DNA of 64,000 nucleotides from Anaerolineaceae bacterium (GTDB lineage: Bacteria > Chloroflexota > Anaerolineae > Anaerolineales > Anaerolineaceae), in NCBI GenBank assembly GCA_016841525.1, contig JAENYZ010000002.1, positions 206,078 to 270,077 on the forward strand, given 5' to 3'. The position numbers were made by a program, and so were the translations under genes. The notes beneath the pieces were generated by a model. That model was not told the origin of the DNA. It made no database searches and saw only the letters and a list, made by a program, of their open reading frames with translations. This document shows positions 34,890 through 44,158 of this stretch, piece after piece. The first letter of the stretch is position 1, and each line of letters starts with the position of its first letter.

Positions 34890-34978
34890 TTAAGTTCTTG
34901 CTCTTTTGAACTGCTTGGATTGAAAGAGAGGGTTCATATTTGTTAGTATTTAGCAAATCGTTTTGATAGATTTTCTGA

Positions 34979-35070
34979 GATCGCGTCGTTGCTGCTGTGC
35001 AGTTTCCTCGCGATGACATGCTTTAATGGCACCCTCACCTCAGTCCTCTCCCTCGGTGTGGGAGAGGAGG
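34979..35070. repeat. 92-bp composite palindromic repeat, copy 2
   Basis: Same order and length as 32972-33063, with a few substitutions, including a broken loop (CGGTGTGGG instead of CAGCGAGGG). Confidence 0.8.
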
Positions 35071-35186
35071 CCAACCCCCTTTTCCTTACTTGGGAATGGA
35101 TGGAAATGTTCTAATTCCTTCTGTCAATGCTATTTACTTTTGCATTAATTCCTCAAAACATTAACAAAATGTTTATCAAAATCTTC

Positions 35187-35215
35187 TTGACACGTATAAA
35201 CAGCAGGCATATAGT
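35187..35215 (+). promoter_or_regulatory. promoter of the marR-ABC operon
   Basis: TTGACA (35187-35192), 17 nt, TATAGT (35210-35215), 33 nt before the marR start. Confidence 0.88.
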
Positions 35216-35232
35216 TAAGTCCGTTTAACTAT
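35211..35232. promoter_or_regulatory. MarR operator, perfect inverted repeat over the -10 box
   Basis: ATAGTTAA-N6-TTAACTAT, 8-bp perfect arms. It overlaps the -10 box and the start point, the usual place for an autorepressor of the MarR family. Confidence 0.78.
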
Positions 35233-35247
35233 TAAGTGAGGTAAAGC

Positions 35248-35727
35248 TTGTCAGATGAAGACATCTTCTTAAACGCTCTCCGTGAATGGATGGAAACTTC
35301 AATGCACCGTTCCTTTCATGCCTTTATCCGCCATAACCGTGAAAGTGACCTTTCGCTCTCCCAGGTAAATGCCCTGTTTCGTCTCTATCACCACGGCGGC
35401 AGTTCGGTGAATGACCTGGCGAATCACCTGGGGATCACCACAGCGGCTGTTAGCCAGCTTTTAGATCCGCTGATTGCTGCCGGGTTGGTACTGCGGTCAG
35501 AAAACCCAGAGGACCGTCGCAAGAAGCGGATCGCGCTGACAGAAAAGGGTCAGGGCATGGTTGAAAAAAGCATGAACACCAGGCATGCTTGGCTTTTGGA
35601 ATTGTCACAGGTATTATCCGATGATGAGAAAGAAGCGCTGCTCCCTGCCATCAAACTTTTAAATCAGCGAACTCGCGAATTATATGTTGAAGGCAATCGA
35701 CCCTGCGAGGCTGATTCAGGGAAATAA
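35248..35727 (+). CDS. MarR family transcriptional regulator
   Basis: 159 aa winged-helix repressor. Recognition region: VNDLANHLGITTAAVSQLLDPLIAAGLV; wing: NPEDRRKKRIALTEKG. TTG start with GAGGT upstream. It is followed by a two-gene ABC exporter, and the operator over its own promoter suggests that it represses the whole operon until a ligand (probably a substrate of the exporter) releases it. Confidence 0.92.
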   Translation: MSDEDIFLNALREWMETSMHRSFHAFIRHNRESDLSLSQVNALFRLYHHGGSSVNDLANHLGITTAAVSQLLDPLIAAGLVLRSENPEDRRKKRIALTEKGQGMVEKSMNTRHAWLLELSQVLSDDEKEALLPAIKLLNQRTRELYVEGNRPCEADSGK

Positions 35728-35814
35728 ATCCAATCTGAAATGACGATATATAAAAAATTTTTAACCAAAGAAATAATCAAAAAATTTAAATACACAATGA
35801 AGGACCAATAATTA

Positions 35815-38052
35815 ATGATTCGACTTCTTAAATACCTCAAACCTTATTTATTATCTGTGATTGCAGCGATTGCCCTTTTGTTTGTGATGGCGAATGCCGA
35901 TCTGGCGCTGCCGGATTATCTCTCTCGGATTGTCAACGTTGGCATCCAGCAAAATGGTATTGACAGTGTCATCCCGCAGTACATTCGCAAGAGCCAACTT
36001 GATAATATGGTTTTGTTTTTCGATGATCAAGAATCGGCATTGGTGTCTGATGCTTATCAGTTGGTTGATGAGGCATCACCTGATTACGATGAATTGGTCG
36101 AGACGGTTCCAGCTTTAGCGTCAGAACCGATATATGTTTTGCGAGACCTGACGAATGAGGAATTGGATACACTTGAACCGGTGATGTCACGGGGTTTGTT
36201 GATCCTGTACGGCATCCAGCAGATCGTGGATAACCCTGAAAGAGCCGGGCAGATGCTGGGCGAACTACCTTTTGAACCATCTCAAATCCCAGAAGGAATG
36301 GATATTTTCTCAATTCTCAAGATGGCACCGGATCGTCTTGACACGATAAGACAGGGCATCACTGAGCAGTTTCAATCCATGCCGAATACCCTGCTCACGC
36401 AATTAACATCCGAGGCAATCCGTGAAGAATACCAGAATATGGACATTGACCTTGGGCAAATTCAGACCAATTATATCCTCCGAACGGGCGGGGTTATGGT
36501 GCTGCTCTCCATTCTCTCAGGCGTAACGAATGTTGGCGTCAGCTTTTTGGCGGCTCGCACCTCAGCCAGCGTGGCGAGAGATATCCGTAAGGATGTGTTT
36601 ACCAAGGTGGAATCCTTTTCCAGCCAGGAATACAATAAGTTTTCAACCGCCTCGCTGATCACCCGGGCTACCAATGATATCACCCAGATCCAGCAAGTGG
36701 TGTTCCTGGTGATGCGGTTGGCGTTTTTTGCACCTATTATGGGAATCGGGGGGGTGATCCGCGCAGTGGATAAGAGCCCGAACATGTGGTGGATCATTGC
36801 CCTGGCAGTCGCCATATTGATTTTGCTAATTGTGATCGTATTCTTTATTTCCGTACCAAAGTTCACCATCATCCAGAAATTGATCGACCGGTTGAACCTG
36901 GTCACCCGGGAGAACCTATCTGGCATGATGGTCATCCGAGCCTTCAACAAGCAGGATTTTGAAGAACAGCGCTTTGATAAGGCAAACAAGGATCTGGCGG
37001 ATGTCACCCTGTTCATCAACCGCATAATGGCAACCATGATGCCGGTGATCATGCTGATCATGAACGGATTATCCATCCTGATCATCTGGGTCGGTGCGCA
37101 GCAGATTGCTGCTTCAACACTCCAGGTAGGGGATATGATGGCATTCCTGCAGTACAGCATGCAGATTATGTTTGCATTCCTGATGCTTTCGATGCTGTTC
37201 ATTTTCCTACCGCGTGCCTTTGTTTCAGGTGAGCGGCTCTCAGAAGTCCTGGACACAGAAAATGTGATCAAAGATCCGCAGGACCCCAAGCTTTTGCCAA
37301 CTCCATTCTCGGGGAAGGTTGAGTTCAGGGATGTCTACTTCCGCTATCCGGATGCTGAGGAGGATGTGCTCCAGGGCATCTCCTTCACCGCTCCTCCCGG
37401 GGAGGTGACAGCCATCATCGGCTCCACTGGCTGCGGTAAGTCCACCGTGGTAAACCTGGTGCCGCGTTTCTTTGATGTTTATAAGGGTGCAGTATTGGTG
37501 GATGATATTGATGTTCGGGATGTACGTCAGCACGATTTGCGGGAAAAAATAGGATACACACCCCAAAAAGGTGTTTTGTTCTCAGGTACGGTGGAATCCA
37601 ACCTGCGTCTTGCAGACGAGGACGCCAGCGAAGAGACCCTGCGTGAGTCTATTGAAATCGCCCAAGCAACCGACTTCATTTTTGATAATCCCGAGGGCTT
37701 GGAAGCGCCAATTTCCCAGGGGGGTGCAAACGTCTCAGGTGGTCAGAAACAGCGCTTGAGCATCGCCCGATCGCTTGTAAAAAAACCGCCAATATTCATT
37801 TTTGATGACACTTTTTCGGCTTTGGATTTCAAGACAGATGCCGCTTTGCGGAAAGCACTTAAGGAGAAAACCGGTAAAAGCACTGTACTGCTGGTCACCC
37901 AGCGGGTAGCGACTGTAATGAGCGCTGATCAGATCATTGTTCTGGATAACGGCAAAATTGTTGGAAAGGGCACCCATCAAGATCTGATGGAGACTTGCCA
38001 AACCTACCAGGAAATTGCCACATCACAGCTCAGCAAGGAGGAACTGGCATGA
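35815..38052 (+). CDS. ABC exporter, degenerate-site half-transporter with large extracellular insert
   Basis: 745 aa. First half of a heterodimeric type IV (MDR-like) exporter. Walker A GSTGCGKST at 536-544, signature NVSGGQ, Walker B IFIFDDTFSALD. In place of the catalytic Glu after Walker B there is Asp, typical of the inactive site in heterodimers such as BmrC or TM287. TM1 is at about 13-33 and TM2 at about 222-247, so some 170 residues lie outside the membrane between them, far more than usual. The stop overlaps the next ATG (ATGA). Confidence 0.93.
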   Translation: MIRLLKYLKPYLLSVIAAIALLFVMANADLALPDYLSRIVNVGIQQNGIDSVIPQYIRKSQLDNMVLFFDDQESALVSDAYQLVDEASPDYDELVETVPALASEPIYVLRDLTNEELDTLEPVMSRGLLILYGIQQIVDNPERAGQMLGELPFEPSQIPEGMDIFSILKMAPDRLDTIRQGITEQFQSMPNTLLTQLTSEAIREEYQNMDIDLGQIQTNYILRTGGVMVLLSILSGVTNVGVSFLAARTSASVARDIRKDVFTKVESFSSQEYNKFSTASLITRATNDITQIQQVVFLVMRLAFFAPIMGIGGVIRAVDKSPNMWWIIALAVAILILLIVIVFFISVPKFTIIQKLIDRLNLVTRENLSGMMVIRAFNKQDFEEQRFDKANKDLADVTLFINRIMATMMPVIMLIMNGLSILIIWVGAQQIAASTLQVGDMMAFLQYSMQIMFAFLMLSMLFIFLPRAFVSGERLSEVLDTENVIKDPQDPKLLPTPFSGKVEFRDVYFRYPDAEEDVLQGISFTAPPGEVTAIIGSTGCGKSTVVNLVPRFFDVYKGAVLVDDIDVRDVRQHDLREKIGYTPQKGVLFSGTVESNLRLADEDASEETLRESIEIAQATDFIFDNPEGLEAPISQGGANVSGGQKQRLSIARSLVKKPPIFIFDDTFSALDFKTDAALRKALKEKTGKSTVLLVTQRVATVMSADQIIVLDNGKIVGKGTHQDLMETCQTYQEIATSQLSKEELA

Positions 38053-39935
38053 GCGACAATAGACCGAAGCAAAAAGAACAATCAGAACAAAAGTCCAGCA
38101 AACCAGCCATCCGGATGGGACGCGGCGGCCCACATGCACTGAGACCAGGAGAGAAAGCGCGTGACTTTAAAGGGACATTCAAGCGCCTGGTTAATTATTT
38201 AGGGAAATATAACCTTCTCATCTTGGGCGTGTTGGTGATCGCTGCAGCCTCCACGGTTTTCACCATTCTTGGACCAAAGATCCTCGGTCGGGCAACCACC
38301 CAACTGTTCCAGGATGTGGCGGCGGAGATTGCCGGTACCGGCAGTGGGGTCGACTTTTCGGCTATCAGGAGTATCTTGATCCAGGTCCTGACCCTGTATG
38401 TGCTCTCAGCTTTCCTGGCGTTTCTTCAAGGTTTCATCATGTCGGGTATTTCAACCGATATTACCTACCGTTTCAGGCAGGACATTGCCCAAAAAATTAA
38501 CAAACTTCCTCTGAATTATTTTGATAAAGTCAGCCAGGGTGAGGTTCTCTCACGGGTGACCAATGATGTGGACACAGTCAGCCAAACTCTTAACCAGAGC
38601 CTATCGCAGATCATTACTTCCATAACAAGCGTGATCGGTATTTTGGTGATGATGCTGACCATCAGCTGGCAGATGACCATGGTAGCGCTGTTTACGATCC
38701 CCTTAACGATTTTAGCAATCAACCTGATCGTAAAAACCTCGCAGAAATACTTCATGGAACAGCAGAATTACCTCGGGCATGTCAATGGTCATGTGGAAGA
38801 GATGTTCGGCGGGCATATAGTGATCAAGGCTTTCAATGCAGAAGAAGAATCGGTTAAAATTTTTAATGGTTTGAATGAAAAATTATTCACATCTGCCTGG
38901 CTCTCACAATTTCTCTCACAGGTGATCATGCCCATCATGCGATTGATCAGCAACCTGGGTTATGTCGCAGTCAGCATCCTGGGCGGCTATTATGCCATCC
39001 GGGGCATGGTCACCGTTGGTGATATCCAGGCGTTTATCCAGTACGTGCGCCAATTCAACAATCCCCTGATGCAGATCGCTAATATATCCAATATTCTTCA
39101 GCAAACGGCAGCTGCGGCTGAGCGAGTGTTTGAATTCCTCAATGAACCGGAAGAGATCGCAGAGACCGAGAACCCGTTCAAGCTGGATCATGTGGAAGGG
39201 TCTGTGGAATTCCGTGATGTGCACTTTGGCTATGAACCAGAGACGACCGTCATCAAAGATCTCTCCTTCAGCGCTCACCCCGGGCAAAAGATTGCGATTG
39301 TGGGACCCACTGGCGCTGGGAAGACGACCCTGGTTAAGCTGCTGATGCGCTTCTACGATGTGGACAGCGGCGCGATCCTTGTGGATGGACATAACATCCA
39401 GGACTTCAGACGTGAAGATCTGCGGGAGATGTTTGCCATGGTGCTGCAGGATACATGGTTGTATAATGACACGATTTGCGAAAATATCCGCTATGGCCGG
39501 GAAGATGCGAGCGATGAGGAAGTTGTTCAGGCGGCTGAGACTGCCCATGTGGATCACTTCATCCGCACCCTGCCCGGTGGGTATGGGTTGGAGTTGAATG
39601 AAGAAGCGACTAATATATCCTCTGGTCAGAAACAACTTTTGACGATTGCTCGCGCTGTGCTGGCGGATCCTCCGATGCTGATTTTGGATGAGGCAACCAG
39701 TTCGGTAGACACTCGTACAGAAATCCTGATCCAGCAAGCCATGGACCGATTGATGCACGGGCGCACCAGTTTTATCATCGCCCACCGGTTGTCGACTATC
39801 CGCAATGCGGACCTGATCCTGGTGATACGGGATGGCGATATTGTTGAGAAGGGGAAGCACGAGGAGCTGCTGGAGCAGAATGGCTTTTATGCTGAGCTTT
39901 ACAACAGCCAGTTTGAGATGGTGGCGCTGCAATAA
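38049..39935 (+). CDS. ABC exporter, catalytic half-transporter
   Basis: 628 aa. Second half of the exporter, coupled by ATGA overlap and AGGAGG to the preceding gene. Walker A GPTGAGKTT at about 419; Walker B MLILDEATSSVD carries the catalytic Glu. Its signature reads ISSGQ rather than LSGGQ. In the heterodimer, the intact Walker B of this chain pairs with the normal SGGQ of the partner, giving one competent site. The N-terminal 50 residues are charged and outside the membrane domain. Confidence 0.93.
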   Translation: MSDNRPKQKEQSEQKSSKPAIRMGRGGPHALRPGEKARDFKGTFKRLVNYLGKYNLLILGVLVIAAASTVFTILGPKILGRATTQLFQDVAAEIAGTGSGVDFSAIRSILIQVLTLYVLSAFLAFLQGFIMSGISTDITYRFRQDIAQKINKLPLNYFDKVSQGEVLSRVTNDVDTVSQTLNQSLSQIITSITSVIGILVMMLTISWQMTMVALFTIPLTILAINLIVKTSQKYFMEQQNYLGHVNGHVEEMFGGHIVIKAFNAEEESVKIFNGLNEKLFTSAWLSQFLSQVIMPIMRLISNLGYVAVSILGGYYAIRGMVTVGDIQAFIQYVRQFNNPLMQIANISNILQQTAAAAERVFEFLNEPEEIAETENPFKLDHVEGSVEFRDVHFGYEPETTVIKDLSFSAHPGQKIAIVGPTGAGKTTLVKLLMRFYDVDSGAILVDGHNIQDFRREDLREMFAMVLQDTWLYNDTICENIRYGREDASDEEVVQAAETAHVDHFIRTLPGGYGLELNEEATNISSGQKQLLTIARAVLADPPMLILDEATSSVDTRTEILIQQAMDRLMHGRTSFIIAHRLSTIRNADLILVIRDGDIVEKGKHEELLEQNGFYAELYNSQFEMVALQ

Positions 39936-39973
39936 AACTTTGATCGAATTAATTACGCTGTAAAAAAATGGAT

Positions 39974-40013
39974 AAAAATGGCTGTTCCTTGCTTTTGGAG
40001 CAGCCATTTTTTT
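39974..40013 (+). terminator. intrinsic terminator of the ABC operon
   Basis: AAAAATGGCTG (39974-39984) pairs with CAGCCATTTTT (40001-40011), then more Ts. Confidence 0.88.
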
Positions 40014-40018
40014 AGATG

Positions 40019-40060
40019 ACACCCTAACCTCAGTTCTCACCCTCCCAGTAACCCCCCCAT
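40019..40060. repeat. decayed palindromic repeat
   Basis: ACACCCTAACCTCAGTTCTC matches the left part of the 34844 element with substitutions; the right arm is missing. Confidence 0.5.
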
Positions 40061-40134
40061 TATTCAAGTATAAAGAATTCTCCGATTTGGTCTGGGAAAA
40101 AATTAGACCGAACTAAAGCTATACTTAACTATTA

Positions 40135-40178
40135 ATGAAAACTCCCCTCAGCTTGTTGAGGGGAGTTTTCATTTTGTA
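40135..40178. terminator. bidirectional terminator, 16-bp stem
   Basis: ATGAAAACTCCCCTCA (40135-40150) is perfectly complementary to 40157-40172. A TTTTGT tail is on the right, while the left side lacks a long A-run. It lies between convergent genes (ABC operon and the lipoprotein). Confidence 0.85.
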
Positions 40179-40242
40179 AAAAATCTTTCCCGTAATCCAG
40201 CAATCCAATAGAAAGAATAAGTTCTGAATCTTGAGATGGATC

Positions 40243-40725
40243 TTATTGGCGAACGCCTATGCCCCAGGCCATTCCAATGCCGTTTGTTTCCGAGTTCTGA
40301 GACCATGTTTCAGGGTCCGAGTCAACAACTGTATAGGTTCCAGAAGGAATCACGATGTTAGGATTTACCACCCAATATGCATCGGGGACACCACCTGATC
40401 CTTGCAATCCATCAGCTTGCCATGTGCCCAGAACTGTACCATCGTCAGCCATCAAGCCTATGGTTCCTGGTGTTACACCATTCCCATCGTTCCAATGATA
40501 TGTCTTTATTTCAGTCACTAGCCATGACTCACTGATAGTAAAAGTAGTTGGAGTAGCTCCTTTGTGGGCGCTACCAAGACTTGTTACAATGAACATCTCT
40601 TCCAAGTTTTCGTTTGGTATGGGATTAGAAGAGACATCTTCAGTTGGCACCAATAATTCTTGAGCGCTGCACGCTAGAAGAGTAGTTAGCAACATTAACG
40701 AGTAAATTAACATGATTTTCTTCAT
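40243..40725 (-). CDS. small secreted lipoprotein, domain of unknown function
   Basis: 160 aa, lipobox TLLAC (Cys19), AAAGGTG upstream of ATG. The mature part is a beta-rich domain with conserved-looking TYHWNDGNG and GTYTVVDSDPETWSQN stretches. I recall similar segments at the ends of secreted proteins from environmental bacteria but know no function. It stands alone with its own terminator. Confidence 0.75.
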   Translation of the reverse strand: MKKIMLIYSLMLLTTLLACSAQELLVPTEDVSSNPIPNENLEEMFIVTSLGSAHKGATPTTFTISESWLVTEIKTYHWNDGNGVTPGTIGLMADDGTVLGTWQADGLQGSGGVPDAYWVVNPNIVIPSGTYTVVDSDPETWSQNSETNGIGMAWGIGVRQ

Positions 40726-41403
40726 AGAAATACACCTTTCTAAAACACAGAATTTATCTTGGTTTTAGTCGTTGAGAATGACAATGGCTGGTGGCAGGTT
40801 ATAGACACCTGAAATCCACATTAAGATAAAATTCCCTTCAATCATGTTCAATTGATGAAGAATTTTTGGTAACTTTGTCCATTGTATCATATTTCGCCGC
40901 CACCTTGGGTTGTTAAGATGATCAAGCACAATAATTTTCACTTTAGTTATATATTATCATTTCTTAAAAGTGTAAGTATTTCTTAGAGTCGCCTTTCCCA
41001 TTTTCGTGTGCAGCTCTTCTGGAAATAATGGACACAATAGACGGAAATATTCACTATGGAAACATCTTCAGTTTAATAGGATGCAAGAAGTCGGAGGTTT
41101 ATTACCTCTCAATTTGTATTGATCTTTATTCCATTGAGTTGAAACTCATATCGACATATTTAAATGATTTTTTAAATACCGAATTGACTTAGTTGTACAT
41201 CTGTGAGGTCGATCGTTCGAGCAGACGATTTACGCTTCCTTTGGTCGTACGCGATTCTCCTCTTATTTTCTATTTCATGGCTAAATCACATCCATACGCA
41301 ACAGCGTAACCAAACTTCCGAACGGAGTGAAGAAGAAGGTTGTCTATTAAATTTAACATCCCTGCAGCAATCTGGCGTGATATATAATAGACACATCACA
41401 ACT
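40726..41403. other. intergenic region with a distant tRNA relic
   Basis: No gene seen. AT-rich apart from the relic at 41197-41275. Confidence 0.5.
41197..41275 (+). pseudogene. distant tRNA-Val relic
   Basis: ACATCTGTGAGGTCGATCGT, TTCGAG, then the GCAGACG...TTTGGTCGTACGC type insert. The acceptor end is decayed to CGATTCTCCTC. This is 12 kb from the real tRNA. Confidence 0.5.
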
Positions 41404-42396
41404 CTATTTCATCCAGCCTTTTCTCACAAAATATACAAGCATACCCAGGGGGAAAATCACGCTGGCCAGGATGACGATCACCAGGACAGGTGTGCTGGTC
41501 CACCATGTGTAGTGCTCAATCGGAGCAAAGAAATTCATTCCAAAGAAACCGGCTAAAAAGGAAATCGGCATGAACAGGGTTGTGATGACGGTTAAGGTTT
41601 TCATAATCCCATTCATTCGGTTGTTGATGGTGGAAAGGAATATTTCAAGAGTATTGCTTGTGAGGTCCTGCAGGTTCTCTGCGATTTCATATAAGCGGAA
41701 GAAGTGATCGTAGACATCCCTGAAATACATGCTTGCGCGGCCGCCCAGGAGGGGGAAATCGCCTCGTGCCAATTTATTTAAAACCTCACGCTGGGGGCTG
41801 ACGCTTTGTCTCAGGTTAAGTATGCTTCGTTTAAGAGCAAATATATCTTCGAGCAGGGCGGCATCAGAATGATCGAACAATTTATCTTCAATATCATTGA
41901 TCATCAGGGCAAATTGGTCTGTTTGAGCGATATAATCGCTTGCTGTTTCATCCAGCAAAAGATAAAGGAGATTCTCTGATCCTCGTTCAAAGATGCGGTT
42001 ATTTATCGAGACTCGGTCCCAGACCTTTTCAATTGTATCACTTTGACCCTCATGATAGGTGAGGATATAGTTTTTGCCAATGAAGATATCCACTTCTTGA
42101 TTTTGAAATCCAGGTATTTCTCCCTGTGGATTCTTGTTGATCACCTGGCTTACCAGGCATAAATAGTCTCCCCAATCATCGATCTTTGGCACATGATTTT
42201 CTTCAAGTGCGTCATCTATCGCCAATGGATGGAATTTAAAGATATCCTTTAATACGAAAAGGCTTTCTTCATAGGCAGCATCGAAGATATCGACCCAGAT
42301 CAGATTCTCAGGGCATGATAGTTTTTCATTTAAATCTTCTAGAGGTGAAATTTTTGCGATCTCACCTTTTTTATTCCAGAGGATGGTCTTGATCAT
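41404..42396 (-). CDS. corA: CorA-family magnesium/cobalt transporter
   Basis: 330 aa from ATG 42396 (AAGGA upstream); the longer open frame to 42486 has no support. A cytoplasmic alpha/beta funnel is followed by two C-terminal helices. The GMN selectivity signature lies in LAGFFGMNFFAP between TM1 and the periplasmic loop, and TM2 ends in FVRKGWMK. Length and layout are normal. Confidence 0.93.
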   Translation of the reverse strand: MIKTILWNKKGEIAKISPLEDLNEKLSCPENLIWVDIFDAAYEESLFVLKDIFKFHPLAIDDALEENHVPKIDDWGDYLCLVSQVINKNPQGEIPGFQNQEVDIFIGKNYILTYHEGQSDTIEKVWDRVSINNRIFERGSENLLYLLLDETASDYIAQTDQFALMINDIEDKLFDHSDAALLEDIFALKRSILNLRQSVSPQREVLNKLARGDFPLLGGRASMYFRDVYDHFFRLYEIAENLQDLTSNTLEIFLSTINNRMNGIMKTLTVITTLFMPISFLAGFFGMNFFAPIEHYTWWTSTPVLVIVILASVIFPLGMLVYFVRKGWMK

Positions 42397-42552
42397 TTTT
42401 ATTTCCTTACGATACGAAAGGCTGGATGTTTTTGTTGATATTATAACTTTATGCATCAATTTTATGTTTATTAAAAGAATTCTCAATTAAAATTAGGATA
42501 TCAGCATATACAGATATGGATGATCACAAGATATTAATAATTTGAGGTGCCA

Positions 42553-43434
42553 ATGACAGTACAAAGTTTTTTAATTGACAATATTAATAGATTGGATCTT
42601 CAGATCCTTCTGGAACGACAGCAAAAGCCGGCGCCATTTACCCCAGGAGAGCCATTGTTTTGGGATGACCCGCACATCTCTGGACAGATGCTGGCAACCC
42701 ACCTTGACCCGAATACGGACCTCGCCAGCCGCAAACCAGAGACAATTGATAAGTCTGTCGCCTGGATAATGACCGAGCTAGGCCTACAGTCCGGAGATAA
42801 CCTGCTGGACCTGGGCTGCGGACCCGGTTTATATGCAAGCCGTTTTGCCAGGCTCGGCGTCCGGGTGACAGGTGTGGACTATTCCAGGCGATCGATCGAT
42901 TACGCCAGGGAAAATGCGAAAATCCACGATCTGGATATTACCTACCATTATCAGAATTATCTTGAGCTTGAAGATGAAAACCTGTACGATTCTGCGGTGC
43001 TGATCTTTGGCGATTACTGCGTGCTCAAGCTTGAAGATAGGAAAAAGCTGCTGGCCAATGTTCACCGTGCATTGAGACCCGATGGCTTGTTTGTGCTGGA
43101 TGTAACGACTCCTCAATTGCGGCATCACCAGGGGGATAAATGCAGCTGGTATGTGGCAGATGCCGGCTTTTGGCGTCCGACCCTGCACCTGGTGCTTGAG
43201 AATGGCTTTGCCTACCCTGAAGAGAAGATATTCCTGGATCAATATATTGTTATTGAAGGGGATGGAAGATTGACGATTTACCGTAATTGGTTCCAGGATT
43301 TTGATCGGGAGATGATCGTCAATGAGCTTGATAATGGCGGTTTTCACGTTCAGAGCCTGTGGAGCGACCTCACGGGCACACCTTACGAGGAAAGCTCTGA
43401 ATGGATGGGTGTGGTAGCTCGAAAAAGGGTTTGA
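42553..43434 (+). CDS. class I SAM-dependent methyltransferase, full-length copy
   Basis: 293 aa. The SAM motif I is LLDLGCGPGLYA, followed by GVDYSRRSIDYA (motif II) and the DGLFVLDV strand. Substrate unknown. GAGG precedes ATG 42553 by 5 nt. A second copy lies at 49329; 560 bp (42760-43319) are identical between them, while both flanks of that core differ, pointing to recent gene conversion. Confidence 0.9.
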   Translation: MTVQSFLIDNINRLDLQILLERQQKPAPFTPGEPLFWDDPHISGQMLATHLDPNTDLASRKPETIDKSVAWIMTELGLQSGDNLLDLGCGPGLYASRFARLGVRVTGVDYSRRSIDYARENAKIHDLDITYHYQNYLELEDENLYDSAVLIFGDYCVLKLEDRKKLLANVHRALRPDGLFVLDVTTPQLRHHQGDKCSWYVADAGFWRPTLHLVLENGFAYPEEKIFLDQYIVIEGDGRLTIYRNWFQDFDREMIVNELDNGGFHVQSLWSDLTGTPYEESSEWMGVVARKRV

Positions 43435-43458
43435 AATAAGAAAAAAAAGGATCAGGCG

Positions 43459-43755
43459 ATGGAAAAATTTAACAAGGCAAATATAGGTATTTTAGATTAA
43501 TTATTACTGGATCACCCAGCCGTTTCCCCGGGCCATATGTTCGGCTATCCTGCTTATTATGCGGGTGGCAAATTAAGCATTTGTTTATTTGAGCAAGGTG
43601 TCGGCATCAAAGTCCTCGAAGCAACGGCAAAGAAGCTGTTAGCTGAGGACCCCAATGTGATTCCTTTTCAGCCCCTGGCTCGGCCAAAGATGCGGGAATA
43701 GGTCTGGATCAACCTATCCCAATCAGAGAACTACTGTAAATATTGTGTTGTTTGA
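43459..43755 (+). pseudogene. broken small protein, TfoX-N-like
   Basis: One reading frame from ATG 43459 has two in-frame stops, TAA 43498 and TAG 43699, and ends at TGA 43755. The codons around them still encode HMFGYPAYYAGGKL, GVGIKVLEATAKKLL, PFQPLARPKM and, after the TAG, VWINL. The pattern resembles the small TfoX N-terminal-domain family, where a Trp is expected at the TAG. Lies 25 nt after the methyltransferase. Confidence 0.75.
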
Positions 43756-44158
43756 CTAGTCGATTGAATTTGTGCTCAGCTTGCAAAATGGATAAGTCAT
43801 TTTTGCAACTTTGGACTTCCCGGGATTATCCAACATGTCCTGTCAAACATTATTGGGAAAGCTGATTATTTCCGATCTGCCAAACGCAAAAGAAGCGTTT
43901 AGATATTTTATTGAACGGATAATAAAAAAATATATTGTTATTCTTATTATTTCCTTGGTGCAAAGAATAAAAGGAACAAAGCAAGGGTGATTAAAGATTT
44001 AATTAACTTTTGCTGCTGCAAAGTCTAGCATCTTAATAAAATTATCAGAAATCACAATAATTAACTCAAAACCAGCAATTTTTGCTGTATAATATAAAAA
44101 TAATCTTTACATCACCTTCTCTTTGCTGCCTTTCAACTTAATATTAAGATTTTTTGTA
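43756..44158. other. intergenic region, AT-rich, featureless
   Basis: I see no gene or structured element here. Confidence 0.5.

Noticed and set aside
38916-40067. 383-codon open frame on the minus strand
   Set aside because: It lies antisense to the second ABC half-transporter, whose motifs are all intact; the antisense peptide has no recognisable domain.
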